A DNA stretch of 64,000 bases, taken from contig CALBPI010000055.1 of assembly GCA_937899415.1 (NCBI GenBank), positions 46,211 through 110,210 of the forward strand, read 5' to 3'. A program made the translations under genes and the position numbers. Source of the stretch: an uncultured Gammaproteobacteria bacterium (GTDB lineage: Bacteria; Pseudomonadota; Gammaproteobacteria; Steroidobacterales; Woeseiaceae). The notes under the pieces are model-generated. The model saw nothing but the letters and a program-made list of their open reading frames with translations. It had not been told where the DNA came from and made no database searches. Positions 1-9,697 of this stretch are shown piece by piece (the stretch's first letter is position 1; each line of letters begins with the position of its first letter).

Positions 1-2009
1 TGCTCGTCGACCACGGCCGCCATGCGTTGCAGTGTCTCGTCGATCTGTTCAGCGGTGCAGATGCCGTGCTGCAGCCAGTTGGCCAAGTGCTGACTCGAGA
101 TACGCAGCGTCGCGCGGTCTTCCATCAGGCCGATGTCGCTGATGTCGGGCACCTTCGAGCAACCGACGCCTTGTTCCACCCAGCGAACGACGTAACCGAG
201 CAAGCCCTGGATGTTGTTGTCGAGTTCGACCTGGATGTCATCGGCCGACCAGTGGCCGGGATTCGGTTCCACCGGAATCGTTAGAATGTCATCGAGTGAG
301 GCCATCTCGCGCGTTGCGATCTCGCGCTGCCGCGCGAGCACGTCGATTTGGTGATAGTGCGTCGCGTGCAGCGTTGCGGCCGTAGGCGAGGGCACCCAGG
401 CGCAGTTCGCGCCCGCGAGTGGATGGTTGGTCTTCGCCGCCACCATCTTGGCCATCTCGTCGGGCATGGCCCACATGCCTTTGCCGATCTGCGCCTTGCC
501 AGCCATTCCACAGGCAAGCCCAACATCGACGTTCCAGTCTTCGTAGGCGGAGATCCAGGGCGTGTCCTTCATAGGGCCTTTTCGCACCATGGGGCCCATG
601 AGCATGCTCGTGTGGATTTCATCGCCCGTGCGGTCGAGGAAGCCCGTGTTGATGAACACCACGCGGCCCGAGATGCGGCCGATGCACTCGGCGAGGTTCA
701 CGGTCGTGCGCCGCTCCTCGTCCATGATGCCGATCTTGACGGTGTTCCTTTCGAGGCCCAGTGCGTCTTCGACGCGGTCGAAGAGTTCGCCCGTGAAACT
801 GACTTCGTCGGGCCCATGCATCTTGGGCTTCACGACGTAGACGCTGCCCGCGCGTGAATTCAAACGCGCACCCTTCAAATCGTGGATCGCAATCGCGACC
901 GTCGTCAGCGCATCAAGAATGCCCTCTGGAATTTCGTGGCCTTCGCCGTCGAGCACGGCGTCGGTTGTCATCAGATGACCAACATTGCGCACGAGCAGCA
1001 GGCTGCGACCCGGCAGCGTGAAGCCGCTGCCGTCGGGTGCTGCGTACTCGCGGTCACTAACGAGTTCACGCGTGACCGTCTTGCCGCCCTTGGCGAAACT
1101 CTCGATGAGGTCGCCCTTCATGAGGCCCAGCCAGTTGCCGTAGACGACTATCTTGTCGGCGGCATCAACCGCCGCGACGGAGTCTTCACAATCCTGAATC
1201 GTGGTGATGGCCGACTCGAGCACGACATCGGCGACCCCCGCCTCGTCGTCCTTGCCCACAGGATGGTCGCGATCAATCACGATCTCGATGTGCAGACCGT
1301 TGTGCCGCAACAGTACGGCGCTCGGTGCGCCTGCGTCGCCGCGGTAACCGACAAACTCGGCGGGTTCGGCGAGCCCCGTATCGAGATCGCCGTCGACGGT
1401 CACGATGAGCTGGCCATCACGAATGGCGTAAGTGGTGGCATCGACGTGCGAGCCGTTGGCGAGCGGCACGGCACGGTCGAGGAAGTTACGCGCCCAGGCG
1501 ATCACCTTGTTGCCGCGAACAGGGTTGTAGCCGCCCGCGCGCGTCGCGCCGTTGTCTTCGCTGATGACGTCCGTGCCGTAGAGCGCGTCGTACAGGCTGC
1601 CCCAACGTGCGTTGGCGGCGTTGAGCGCGAAGCGTGCGTTCATGACGGGCACCACGAGCTGTGGGCCCGGCTGCGCGGTGATCTCAGTATCGACGTTTTC
1701 GGTCGTGATCTGCGGTGCCGGGTCAGGCTGCGGTAGCAGGTAACCGATCTCCTCGAGAAACGCTTTGTAGGCCGCCGCGTCGTGAGGCTGCCCGGCATGT
1801 TCGCGGTGCCACTGGTCGATCTGCGCCTGCAACGAATCGCGGAAGGCAAGGAGTTCGCGGTTTCGCGGCGCCAGGTCGTTGACGAGACCCGCGAGCGCGG
1901 CGAAGAAGGTGTCCGCATCGATACCCGTGCCGGGCAGGGCGCGGTCAGCGATGAAGGCGTCGAAGGCAGAATCGACGCTGAGTCCGTGGCGGTCTACGCG
2001 GTCAGTCAT
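1..2009 (-). CDS. glcB: malate synthase G, C-terminus cut by window edge
   Basis: Condenses glyoxylate with acetyl-CoA to malate, the second step of the glyoxylate shunt, in the cytosol. The reading frame is open from an ATG at 2009 to the window edge, giving about 669 residues. The family is usually about 720 residues, so roughly the last 50 are missing. Family motifs visible in order are [20 protein letters not shown] (the magnesium-binding region) and [12 protein letters not shown] (containing the catalytic Asp). It lies downstream of the LysR gene on the same strand and close to isocitrate lyase, its pathway partner. The identification is firm; only the true end is unknown. Confidence 0.95.
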   Translation of the reverse strand, partial: MTDRVDRHGLSVDSAFDAFIADRALPGTGIDADTFFAALAGLVNDLAPRNRELLAFRDSLQAQIDQWHREHAGQPHDAAAYKAFLEEIGYLLPQPDPAPQITTENVDTEITAQPGPQLVVPVMNARFALNAANARWGSLYDALYGTDVISEDNGATRAGGYNPVRGNKVIAWARNFLDRAVPLANGSHVDATTYAIRDGQLIVTVDGDLDTGLAEPAEFVGYRGDAGAPSAVLLRHNGLHIEIVIDRDHPVGKDDEAGVADVVLESAITTIQDCEDSVAAVDAADKIVVYGNWLGLMKGDLIESFAKGGKTVTRELVSDREYAAPDGSGFTLPGRSLLLVRNVGHLMTTDAVLDGEGHEIPEGILDALTTVAIAIHDLKGARLNSRAGSVYVVKPKMHGPDEVSFTGELFDRVEDALGLERNTVKIGIMDEERRTTVNLAECIGRISGRVVFINTGFLDRTGDEIHTSMLMGPMVRKGPMKDTPWISAYEDWNVDVGLACGMAGKAQIGKGMWAMPDEMAKMVAAKTNHPLAGANCAWVPSPTAATLHATHYHQIDVLARQREIATREMASLDDILTIPVEPNPGHWSADDIQVELDNNIQGLLGYVVRWVEQGVGCSKVPDISDIGLMEDRATLRISSQHLANWLQHGICTAEQIDETLQRMAAVVDE

Positions 2010-2102
2010 GGCAAGCCCCTGAAAACAGTGCCCGAATTCTCGGCGAGGGGCCGCCATTAGTCTAGCGAATGGCGGTTATCCCCGGCATAGCGTGCGTGAA
2101 TG

Positions 2103-3044
2103 TCAGGCAGGCGCGGCGTCGGCGATCTCACGGAAGCACTGGCGCAGCCAGCGGTGGCCCGGATTGTTGTGCAGCAGGGGGCTCCAGGCCATGGTCAGGT
2201 CGATGTCGTCGATCGCGAATGGGGGCGCGACCGTGGTCACGTCCTTGTTCCAGGACATCAGCCGTGCGGCGCGCGCCGGTACGGTCGCAATCAAGTCCTG
2301 ATCGGCGGCGTGCTGCAGCGCTACGAGGTAGTGACGCGTGAAGATCGCGATATTGCGCTTGTGGCCAATCGCGTCGAGCGCCTCATCGACCCAGCCCAGC
2401 CGCTGCACGTCTTCGGGATCAACGCCGACACCCACGCCCATGCCTGTCTTGCTCACCCAGACATGGCGCGAAGCGAGATAAGTCTCCAGATCGAGCGTGC
2501 GACCCGCGAGCGTTCCCTTGGCGACCACGCAGGAAAAGCTGTCGCGCCAGAGCACAGTCTGGTGAAACGAGCTGGGCAGCTCATCGAAACGGTTGATGAC
2601 GAGATCGACCTTGCCTTGTTCAACATCGTGGAAGTTCACATCGCTGGGCGTCATCACATCGAGCGTGATGTGTGGTGCCTCGCGGCGCAGGCGACCTAGC
2701 AGGCCGGGCAGCAGCGTCACCTCGGCGTAGTCACTGCACATGATGCGGAACACCTGCTCGCTCGTGGTCGCCTCGAAGTCCGTCATGGGCTGCACGAAGT
2801 GCTCGACGCGCGAGAGCACCTCGCGCACTTCGGGCTTGAGCTCGAGCGCGCGCTCCGTGGGCGTCATGCCGTCGCTCGTGCGCACGAGCAGCGGGTCGCC
2901 GAAAGCGTCGCGTAGCCGCTTCAGCCCATTGCTCATGGCAGGCTGGCTGATCCCAAGCTGTTGCGCCGCGCGGGTTACGTTGCCCTCTCGCAGCAGTACG
3001 TCGAGGTACACGAGCAGATTCAGGTCCAGGCGGGCGAGCGTCAT
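2103..3044 (-). CDS. LysR-family transcriptional regulator
   Basis: A 313-residue DNA-binding regulator. The N-terminal winged helix-turn-helix covers about residues 5-65 (REGNVTRAAQQLGISQPAMS is the recognition region) and is followed by a periplasmic-binding-protein-like effector domain. I chose ATG 3044 because AAGGGAG lies five bases upstream; a GTG at 3062 would add six residues. It is divergent from isocitrate lyase and sits just upstream of malate synthase G, so control of the glyoxylate shunt is the natural inference. The effector ligand cannot be read from the sequence. Confidence 0.9.
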   Translation of the reverse strand: MTLARLDLNLLVYLDVLLREGNVTRAAQQLGISQPAMSNGLKRLRDAFGDPLLVRTSDGMTPTERALELKPEVREVLSRVEHFVQPMTDFEATTSEQVFRIMCSDYAEVTLLPGLLGRLRREAPHITLDVMTPSDVNFHDVEQGKVDLVINRFDELPSSFHQTVLWRDSFSCVVAKGTLAGRTLDLETYLASRHVWVSKTGMGVGVGVDPEDVQRLGWVDEALDAIGHKRNIAIFTRHYLVALQHAADQDLIATVPARAARLMSWNKDVTTVAPPFAIDDIDLTMAWSPLLHNNPGHRWLRQCFREIADAAPA

Positions 3045-3056
3045 CGCCGCTCCCTT

Positions 3057-3160
3057 ATTCACAGAATGAATGCCGAGTATACGCTTAATAGTCTGGAGTT
3101 ATAGCTGGACAGCTGGCTAGACTGCGCCCATTCCCCACACCGAATGCCGAGGATCCCGCC
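3057..3160. promoter_or_regulatory. divergent lysR/aceA control region
   Basis: This short region separates the LysR regulator from isocitrate lyase. It holds an inverted repeat, ATTCA-N5-TGAAT (3057-3071), and a second motif, TAGCTGGACAGCTGGCTA, whose ends are complementary and fit the T-N11-A pattern of LysR sites. Both are candidate binding sites for the divergent regulator. No clear sigma-70 hexamers stand out. Confidence 0.4.
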
Positions 3161-4489
3161 ATGAGCACAGGCAACTACGACCGTCACGCCGAAATCTCCC
3201 GTCTTGAGAAAGACTGGGCCGAAAACCCCCGCTGGAACGGCGTGGAACGTACCTACTCGGCCGGCGATGTCGTGCGCTTGCGTGGCTCGATCAAGAAAGA
3301 GAACACGATCGCCCGGCGCGGCGCAGAGAAGCTCTGGGAGCTGGTCAACGGCGGCGCCGAGGCCAAATTCGGCAAAGACTACGTGAACTGCCTGGGCGCG
3401 CTCACGGGTGGTCAGGCCGTGCAGCAGGTCAAAGCGGGCGTTCAGGCCATTTACCTGTCGGGCTGGCAGGTGGCCGCCGACAACAACAGCTACATGTCGA
3501 TGTTCCCCGACCAGTCGCTGTACCCCGTCGACTCGGTGCCGAAAGTCATCGAGCGCATCAACAACTCGTTCTCGCGCGCCGATCAGATTCAGTGGCAGAA
3601 GGGTGTTAACCCCGGCGACGAGGGCTACATCGATTACTTCGCGCCCATCGTTGCTGACGCCGAAGCCGGTTTTGGTGGTGTGCTCAACGCCTACGAACTC
3701 ATGCGCGCCATGATCGAAGCTGGTGCCGCCGGCGCTCACTTCGAGGATCAGCTCGCTTCGGTCAAGAAGTGCGGCCACATGGGCGGCAAGGTGCTCGTAC
3801 CGACGCGCGAGGCCGTGCAGAAGCTCGTCGCCGCGCGTCTCGCAGCGGACGTTGCCGACACGCCGACGATTGTTCTGGCGCGCACCGATGCCAATGCGGC
3901 CGACCTGCTCACGAGCGACATCGACGAGTACGACGCGCCGTTCATCACGGGCGAACGTTCTTCGGAAGGCTTCTTCCGCACCAAGGCCGGCATCGACCAG
4001 GCGATCTCTCGCGGTCTCGCCTACGCGCCTTACGCGGACATGGTCTGGTGTGAAACTGCAACGCCCGACCTCGACGAGGCGCGCGTGTTTGCCGAGGCGC
4101 TCAAGAAGCGCTACCCCGACCAGCTTCTGGCCTACAACTGCTCGCCGTCGTTCAACTGGAAGAAGAACCTCGACGACGCCACAATCGCCAAGTTCCAGCG
4201 CGAGCTTTCAGCGATGGGCTACAAGTACCAGTTCATTACACTGGCCGGTGTCCACAACATGTGGCACGGCATGTTCAACCTGGCCTATGAATACGCCCGC
4301 GAAGACATGTCGGCTTACGTGAAGCTGCAGGAGCAGGAATTTGCCGATGCCGACAAGGGCTACACCTTCGTTGCGCACCAGCAGGAAGTCGGCACGGGTT
4401 ACTTCGACGACGTCACCACGGTCATCCAGGGCGGCAAGTCTTCAGTGACCGCGCTGACGGGTTCGACCGAGGAAGCTCAGTTCGGGTGA
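3161..4489 (+). CDS. aceA: isocitrate lyase
   Basis: Cleaves isocitrate into succinate and glyoxylate, the first step of the glyoxylate shunt, in the cytosol. At 442 residues it has the normal length for the prokaryotic enzyme. The catalytic signature KKCGHMGGK lies at residues 202-210, with Cys204 as the general acid. Other family motifs include [14 protein letters not shown] text near 165-173 and YNCSPSFNW further on. The neighbouring divergent LysR gene and malate synthase G complete the pathway cluster. There is no sign of truncation. Confidence 0.97.
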   Translation: MSTGNYDRHAEISRLEKDWAENPRWNGVERTYSAGDVVRLRGSIKKENTIARRGAEKLWELVNGGAEAKFGKDYVNCLGALTGGQAVQQVKAGVQAIYLSGWQVAADNNSYMSMFPDQSLYPVDSVPKVIERINNSFSRADQIQWQKGVNPGDEGYIDYFAPIVADAEAGFGGVLNAYELMRAMIEAGAAGAHFEDQLASVKKCGHMGGKVLVPTREAVQKLVAARLAADVADTPTIVLARTDANAADLLTSDIDEYDAPFITGERSSEGFFRTKAGIDQAISRGLAYAPYADMVWCETATPDLDEARVFAEALKKRYPDQLLAYNCSPSFNWKKNLDDATIAKFQRELSAMGYKYQFITLAGVHNMWHGMFNLAYEYAREDMSAYVKLQEQEFADADKGYTFVAHQQEVGTGYFDDVTTVIQGGKSSVTALTGSTEEAQFG

Positions 4490-4490
4490 A

Positions 4491-4512
4491 GGGCGGGGCG
4501 TAGCCCCGGCCC
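4491..4512 (+). terminator. GC-rich hairpin after aceA
   Basis: GGGC-GGGGC, loop GTA, GCCCC-G-GCCC forms a strong stem with one bulge two bases after the aceA stop codon. It has no T-run, so intrinsic termination is uncertain; it may simply stabilise the 3' end. Confidence 0.45.
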
Positions 4513-4596
4513 CGTCATTACGAGGAGCGCTTCGCTCCCCGTCATTGCGAGGTGCGCTTTGCTCCCAGTCATTGCGAGGAGCGAAGCGACGAAGCA
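4513..4596. repeat. GTCATTGCGAG-type palindromic repeat cluster
   Basis: Three imperfect direct copies of CGTCATTGCGAGGAGCG start near 4513, 4540 and 4567. The third continues into GAAGCGACGAAGCAATCTC. This is a very common intergenic palindrome type in proteobacteria. Its GTCATTGCGAG end is the inverse of CTCGCAATGAC, which closes the next two repeat units, so the whole stretch can fold back on itself. Confidence 0.7.
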
Positions 4597-4620
4597 ATCT
4601 CCCAATGCCGTCGTGCTGTC

Positions 4621-4677
4621 TGGCAGCACGATGGGGTTACGAGTTTGCCGCGCCCACTGTGTGGGCTCGCAATGACG
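4621..4677. repeat. 57-bp direct repeat, copy 1
   Basis: Begins TGGCAGCACG and ends CTCGCAATGACG. It is nearly identical to 4701-4757, with a handful of substitutions. The inner palindrome GCCCACTGTGTGGGC can form a hairpin. Confidence 0.7.
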
Positions 4678-4700
4678 ATCGTGTGAGCGCGTGCGCGGGT

Positions 4701-4757
4701 TGGCAGCACGTTGGCGTTACGAGATTGCCGCGCCCACTGCGTGGGCTCGCAATGACG
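4701..4757. repeat. 57-bp direct repeat, copy 2
   Basis: Second copy of the 4621-4677 unit, offset by 80 bases. It carries the inner palindrome GCCCACTGCGTGGGC, ends CTCGCAATGACG and abuts the stop codon of the RraA-family gene. Confidence 0.7.
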
Positions 4758-5237
4758 TTAAATGAGCGCCTGCGCCGACACAACGATCCCGTTGTTGTCG
4801 GCGTAGAGGTATTCGCCGGGTGAAATCGTCACGCCCGCAAAACTCACGGGCACATCCAGGTCTCCGAGGCCGCGTTTGTCTGTCTTGACGGGAATCGAAC
4901 CCATGGCCTGAATGCCCAGGCCCGTGGCCGCAAGCGCGTCAACGTCGCGCACGTAGCCAAAGATGATGATGCCGGCCCAGCCGTTGCCGGCCAGCGCCGC
5001 AGCGATTTGGTCGCCGAGCAGCGCGCGTCTTGATGAGGCGCCGCCGTCGACCACAAGGACGCGGCCTTCGCCCGCTACCTGCCCCTGCGCCTTAACCAGC
5101 GAGTTGTCCTCGAAGCACTTGATGGTGACGACGGGGCCGCCGAAGTTGGTGATGCCACCGTAGTTGCGAAACAGCGGTGCGAGAACACGGACGTCGTCGG
5201 GATGGTCGTCGCAGAGGTCAGGTACGGAAATCGTCAT
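4758..5237 (-). CDS. rraA: RraA-family protein (RNase E inhibitor / HMG aldolase fold)
   Basis: A 159-residue protein aligned end to end with the RraA family. Family text visible includes [39 protein letters not shown] and YLYADNNGI. Family members either inhibit RNase E or act as 4-hydroxy-4-methyl-2-oxoglutarate aldolase, and sequence alone does not decide between these here. I chose ATG 5237 because the family begins about nine residues before the LCDxxxxDV motif; an upstream start would add 14 unmatched residues. The stop abuts the palindromic repeat. Confidence 0.85.
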   Translation of the reverse strand: MTISVPDLCDDHPDDVRVLAPLFRNYGGITNFGGPVVTIKCFEDNSLVKAQGQVAGEGRVLVVDGGASSRRALLGDQIAAALAGNGWAGIIIFGYVRDVDALAATGLGIQAMGSIPVKTDKRGLGDLDVPVSFAGVTISPGEYLYADNNGIVVSAQALI

Positions 5238-5309
5238 GATGGCCTGTGCCGGAAACAGCGCGTCGCGCCGACCCGGCACAGGCTATCAGGTTTTGATGTG
5301 AGCGCGGCC

Positions 5310-6059
5310 TCAGCTGCGCGCGTTGTCGTCGATGCGATTAACACGCAGCGTCGCTTTGACGTCGTCGCCCTTGCGTGCCTCGACCTTCACTGCGACCCAC
5401 TCGGCCTGCGGGGCCACAAAGACGCGCGTGCCGGCATCTTCGACTTCGTTGATGAGATCGACCGGGATCGCGTCAAAGCCACCGAGCGGCGTCTTCACCT
5501 GGTCTTCGTCGCCGATCGTCACCGTGTACTGGCGCAGGCCGACGTGGTCGAGCACGTTGTAGAAGTCCGGCGCCGTGCCTTCGGCCAGGTCCTGCATGAG
5601 CGCGACCTGCATAAGCAACGGGTTGTAGGTGTCACGCGGTATCTCGACAGTCTCGGTTTCGCCGTAGAACACGATGTCGGCTTCGCCCAGTTCGGGGCGG
5701 TAGAAGACCTCGACGTCGCGCTTCTGGCCGCTCAAGGTGTCCTCGCGAGCGAGGTACTCTGTCAGAATCTCACCGTCGGCGACGCGAAAGATCGTGCGCT
5801 CGTAAACGCGGCCGCGTTTGAAGATGCCGACAAGCCCCGTGGCTTCGGTCAAAGAGACGAGCTCGTAACGGTTGGGCTCGAGCTCGATGAGCTCCAGCGA
5901 CGAACGCGCGTTGGCGATACCCACTTTGACTTTGTAGTTCGCCGAAAACGGCTCAAACGCGAATGCCTCTGCGGTGTCCTGAGCGTGGGCCGCGCTGGCC
6001 GTCAGCAACACTGCCAACGTGCTTGCGAGCCGTCCTGCGATGTTCTTTCGTGTCAGCAT
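5310..6059 (-). CDS. DUF3108 exported protein
   Basis: A 249-residue protein with a signal peptide (about residues 1-26, ending ASAAHA). The body matches the DUF3108 pattern: PFSANYKVKVG near the start, a central GxFKRGRVYERTIFR segment, and a C-terminal beta-rich part with KTPLGGFDAIPVDL. DUF3108 proteins are periplasmic or envelope proteins of unknown function. It lies 72 bases upstream of the RraA gene on the same strand. No catalytic motif is visible. Confidence 0.8.
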   Translation of the reverse strand: MLTRKNIAGRLASTLAVLLTASAAHAQDTAEAFAFEPFSANYKVKVGIANARSSLELIELEPNRYELVSLTEATGLVGIFKRGRVYERTIFRVADGEILTEYLAREDTLSGQKRDVEVFYRPELGEADIVFYGETETVEIPRDTYNPLLMQVALMQDLAEGTAPDFYNVLDHVGLRQYTVTIGDEDQVKTPLGGFDAIPVDLINEVEDAGTRVFVAPQAEWVAVKVEARKGDDVKATLRVNRIDDNARS

Positions 6060-6230
6060 GTCCGCTGCTCCTGTCTGGGTGTTGTCTGGAAATTCGGCGG
6101 CTACTTCGCAATGGATGCGCAGCCGTCACGAACCGGGTGACGTGGGGTATGCTTGCCCGATGCGAAACGCGCTGCACCACAACTCAAATCGCCATGCGCA
6201 GCGCGTACGCAAACGCGGCGGATGCCGCGC

Positions 6231-7058
6231 ATGAGCAAGCGTTACCGGGCGAGGCAGCGACTCGGCAAGTACCGCATCGTCCGACGCCTGAACCTGGGGC
6301 CGCTCGCAGACGTCTACGCGGCGCAAGACACGGTGCAGCAGATGCCTGTCGCGCTGAAGGTTCCGCACGTGGCGACGGGCAGGCTCGACGACGTTGCCGA
6401 CTTCGTCAGCGAGGCGCGCATCGCGAGCAAGCTCCAACACCCCAATGTGCTTCCGGTTTACAACGCCGCATTCATCGGGGAGCAGTTCGTGATCGCGATG
6501 CCACTGGGCGTGAGCTCGTTGGCCGAACGTCTCGAGCGCCGCATGGCCAACGCGCTGGCCATGGACTTTGCGCTGCAGGCGTTAAATGCGTTGGCCTACG
6601 CGCACGAACACAAGGTCATCCACTGCGACATCAAGCCCGAGAACTTCATCCTGTTCCCCGACAAACAGATTCGGCTTGCCGACTTCGGCTTTGCGAAAGT
6701 CAGCGCGCGCACGATCAAGGGCTCTGGCTCCGGGACCATCGACTACATCGCGCCCGAGCAGGCGCTCGGCAAACCTCGGCTGGCGTCCGATGTCTTCTCG
6801 CTGGGACTTGTGTTGTATCGCCTGTTCGCAGGCGTGCTGCCCGAGTATCCGTTCGACTGGCCGCCACCGGCGCACGATCGACTCGTTGCCCGCACCAACC
6901 CGGAATTCGCCAAGGTGGTGCGTAAGGCCCTGGCCGTCAGCCCGAAGAAGCGGTTCCCGAATGCGGGCGCCATGCTCGCGGCAGCCCAGCGAGCCACGAA
7001 TCCGCCCCGCCGAACGCCGGCGCGGCGACGCAGGACCAAGCGGAGCACCCGGCGCTGA
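6231..7058 (+). CDS. Ser/Thr protein kinase (Hanks type), cytosolic
   Basis: A compact kinase of about 275 residues with no membrane segment. Visible features are the ATP-anchoring Lys in VALKV, the catalytic loop IHCDIKPENF (HCD replacing HRD), the metal-binding DFG in LADFGFAKV, and APEQAL. The glycine-rich loop is degenerate (LNLGPLADV keeps only one of the three glycines). It ends in a very basic tail with ARRRRTKRSTRR. An in-frame ATG at 6153 would add 26 Arg-rich residues unlike the family, so I prefer 6231. It opens the kinase/phosphatase/TolQ/vWA block and is followed by its likely opponent, a PP2C phosphatase. Confidence 0.88.
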   Translation: MSKRYRARQRLGKYRIVRRLNLGPLADVYAAQDTVQQMPVALKVPHVATGRLDDVADFVSEARIASKLQHPNVLPVYNAAFIGEQFVIAMPLGVSSLAERLERRMANALAMDFALQALNALAYAHEHKVIHCDIKPENFILFPDKQIRLADFGFAKVSARTIKGSGSGTIDYIAPEQALGKPRLASDVFSLGLVLYRLFAGVLPEYPFDWPPPAHDRLVARTNPEFAKVVRKALAVSPKKRFPNAGAMLAAAQRATNPPRRTPARRRRTKRSTRR

Positions 7059-7188
7059 CGCCGCTTGCGGGGCGCCCGACCACCATGCGCAAATCAGAGC
7101 TGTCTCACGCCGCAGGCCGCAGACTTAAGGTACTGTCCGGGGTGTCGCGGCCGCGTTTGGGGCAGTGACGGCAGAGAAAGGGAGCCAG

Positions 7189-8031
7189 GTGAGTCTCGAA
7201 GAACAATCCGGACCGCCCCTGACAGGCGGGCGCCTGCTGCCCGAAGCCGACGGGCCAGAACGTATCGGCATCGCCGTGGGCGGCGGTCACGCCGAGCTCT
7301 TCTGTGCCATCTCGCCGGATAAGCCTGAAGACAATCAGGACAGCACGATGTTGCTCGAGCTCGACGCGCAGACGGCTGTCCTGGCCGTGGCCGACGGTGC
7401 TGGCGGCATTCAGGGTGGCCGACGTGCCTCACGACTCGCCTTGGCCACCGTGCGCGAGGCGCTTCTCACAGCAGACCGTGAAAACCAGCAGCTGCGGACC
7501 ATCGTGCTCAACGCTATGGAGCAGGCCAACGAGGCCGTCATCCGAAACACGCGTGGTGCCGCCACGACGCTCACCATTGTCACGGTTGAGGGCCGAGAGG
7601 CACGTGCGTTCCATGTTGGCGATTCGCTGGCGCTGATCACCGGCCAGCGCAGCACCATCAAGCTCCAGACCGTGGCCCACTCACCCGTTGGCTTTGCGAT
7701 CGCGGCCGGGTTTCTGACCGAGGAACAGGCGATCTACCACCCCGAGCGTCACATCGTCTCCAACTTTGTCGGTACGGTGGACATGATCATCGAGGTGGGC
7801 CCGACCGTGAAGCTCGCCAAGTTTGACACCATCCTCGTGGCTTCGGACGGTCTCACTGACAATTTGCATCTGGCCGAGATCATCGAGCGCATGCGACGGG
7901 GCCCGCTGGACCGTTCACTTGAACAGCTGATCGAGCTCGCGACACAACGGATGTTGCGGCCGAAGCCCATGGAACCGGGCAAGGCGGACGACATCGCGGT
8001 AATTGTGTACCGCAAAACCGCCGCCTCGTGA
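7189..8031 (+). CDS. PP2C-family Ser/Thr phosphatase
   Basis: A 280-residue metal-dependent phosphatase. The ordered PP2C motifs are EDNQDS, VADGAGG, GAATTLTIV, HVGDSLALI, ASDGLTDN and the C-terminal KADDIAVIVYR, so all metal-binding aspartates appear to be present. I chose GTG 7189 because AAAGGGAG lies four bases upstream; a GTG at 7165 would add eight residues. There is no membrane segment. Placed directly after a kinase and before a second kinase and an FHA protein, it most likely removes phosphates within this system. Confidence 0.9.
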   Translation: MSLEEQSGPPLTGGRLLPEADGPERIGIAVGGGHAELFCAISPDKPEDNQDSTMLLELDAQTAVLAVADGAGGIQGGRRASRLALATVREALLTADRENQQLRTIVLNAMEQANEAVIRNTRGAATTLTIVTVEGREARAFHVGDSLALITGQRSTIKLQTVAHSPVGFAIAAGFLTEEQAIYHPERHIVSNFVGTVDMIIEVGPTVKLAKFDTILVASDGLTDNLHLAEIIERMRRGPLDRSLEQLIELATQRMLRPKPMEPGKADDIAVIVYRKTAAS

Positions 8032-8197
8032 TGGAAGCGTTACACTGTTCTGGTACGCTAGATCAATCGGTTAGCGTCGCATCAGTCGCTCAAAACGGGT
8101 GCCGCGACGGAAACTCCTCGCGCTGGTAATGCTCTAACAGCTTTGCCGGTCATAGATGCTGGACGGTCGGTTACGGCCGTCGCAAAGGACACCTCCG

Positions 8198-9691
8198 ATG
8201 CCAGACAACGCCTTCACAAAACGCTTTTCCGCTGCGCTGCGCCCCGCCAGGCTCGCCGCGCTCGTGGCCAGCCTCGTTATTGCCGCGGGTTGCGCCTCCA
8301 TGTCATCTGGGCAGCAGGGCTCCCAGCAGGGCTCTTCTGGTGGCTCGAGCGGCAGCTCGGGCAGTTCCGGATCCTCGGGCGGCAGCTCAGGCAGTCAGAG
8401 CGGCGGTTCGGGCTCATCTGGTGGCCAGAGTGGCAGCCAGGGCGGCAGCTCGGGCAGTCAGAGTGGCGGTGGCAGCCAAAGTGGCGGTGGCAGCTCAGGC
8501 AGTCAGGGTGGTCAAAGTGGCAGCCAGGGCGGCAGTCAGGGCGGCCAAAGCGGCAGCCAGGGCGGTGCGTCCGGCAGCCAGGGTGGTGCTTCCGGCAGCC
8601 AGGGCGGCGCGTCCGGCGGTCAGAGCGGCACACTGGAGTTGCCCGGCGGACTTGGCATGCCGGAAGGCGCGGGCATGCCCGGCGGTATGGATGACGGCGG
8701 CAGCGGTGGCGACGGTGCTGACGGCGAAGGCGGCGCTGATGGCGACGGCGAGGGTCAGGGCGGTGCCGGCGAAGGCGCCGGTGGTCAGGACGGCTCAGGT
8801 TCGCAATCGGGCGCGGGCGGCAGTCAAGGCAATGGCGGCGCCGGCACGCAAGGCGGTGGTGACGGCCAGGGCGGCGCGGGTTCCGCGGGCGGAGCTGGTG
8901 GCAGCGGCACACAGGCCGGCGGCGGCGCACCCGGCTCAGGTGCAGGTGGCTTTCCAGGGCAGGGTACCGGTGGCGCTGGTGGCTCGGGCGGCGACGGACA
9001 GGGTCCGGGCGGTCAGGGCCGAGGTGGTAATGGCACCGGTACAGGCGCTGGCACAGGTACGGGAACCGGCACGGGAGCCGGTGGCTTCCCAGGCGGCACC
9101 GGCACGGGTGCAGGCGGTCAAGGGGGCCAAGGGGGTCCAGGCGGCAACGGCGCTGAAGGCCCGGGCGGCTACGGCGGTGGCACGGGCGATGGCACAGGCG
9201 GCGACGGCACCGAAGGCCCGGGCGGCTATGGTGGCGGCGACGGCCAGGGCGGACAGCCCGGCGAAGGCCCAGGCGGCACGGGCTCGCTTGAAGATGAGTT
9301 CGAACGCTCTCTGGGCGACTTCGACGGCATGATCGCCGGCGAACAGGAAGATGTGACCCAGGTACAGCGCGACACGGGCGGCTTCGGTGGCGAAGACGAC
9401 GGTCGTGTTGTGGGCCTCGGCAAGCAGGGGCAGGGCACGCGCACGAGTGGCGGCATCGTCGTCGCAAACGACGGTGGCGGTGGTGGCAATGGTGACGGCG
9501 CGGGCGAAGTGTCGTCTGTCGAAGCCATCCCCGACGAGATCCTGGCCGAGCGCACCCCCGAAGACATTCCGGACCCGGTTTACGACGACATCGTGTCGCG
9601 CCAGCTCAGGGAAGCCGCGCTGGCCGAGGAAGACCCGGTAATCCGAGAGAAACTCTGGGACGAATACCGCAAGTACACGGGAATCGACTAA
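8198..9691 (+). CDS. Gly/Ser/Gln-rich low-complexity lipoprotein
   Basis: A 497-residue predicted lipoprotein. The signal peptide ends in the lipobox VIAAGC (Cys32). Residues from about 35 to 370 are almost entirely Gly, Ser, Gln, Ala, Thr and Asp in short repeats (GSQGGQSG, GTGTGAG, EGPGGYGGG). A more ordered acidic C-terminus ends VYDDIVSRQLREAAL plus about 20 residues. AAAGGA lies upstream of ATG 8198. The long flexible chain could tether an envelope complex across the periplasm or outward. I know no family with an assigned function. It ends seven bases before the next lipoprotein gene. Confidence 0.82.
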   Translation: MPDNAFTKRFSAALRPARLAALVASLVIAAGCASMSSGQQGSQQGSSGGSSGSSGSSGSSGGSSGSQSGGSGSSGGQSGSQGGSSGSQSGGGSQSGGGSSGSQGGQSGSQGGSQGGQSGSQGGASGSQGGASGSQGGASGGQSGTLELPGGLGMPEGAGMPGGMDDGGSGGDGADGEGGADGDGEGQGGAGEGAGGQDGSGSQSGAGGSQGNGGAGTQGGGDGQGGAGSAGGAGGSGTQAGGGAPGSGAGGFPGQGTGGAGGSGGDGQGPGGQGRGGNGTGTGAGTGTGTGTGAGGFPGGTGTGAGGQGGQGGPGGNGAEGPGGYGGGTGDGTGGDGTEGPGGYGGGDGQGGQPGEGPGGTGSLEDEFERSLGDFDGMIAGEQEDVTQVQRDTGGFGGEDDGRVVGLGKQGQGTRTSGGIVVANDGGGGGNGDGAGEVSSVEAIPDEILAERTPEDIPDPVYDDIVSRQLREAALAEEDPVIREKLWDEYRKYTGID

Positions 9692-9697
9692 TTCAGC

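Noticed and set aside
4513..4757. CRISPR array
   Set aside because: The repeats are few, differ in length and are palindromic without uniform spacers, and no cas genes are present.
8310..9290. Tandem repeats as a mobile or variable DNA element
   Set aside because: They stay in frame and encode a low-complexity protein segment, so they are better described as part of the lipoprotein gene.
8277..9467. 396-residue minus-strand open frame opposite the Gly-rich lipoprotein
   Set aside because: It is a compositional shadow of the GC-rich repeats, gives an Arg/His/Pro-rich chain without domain, and has no ribosome-binding site.
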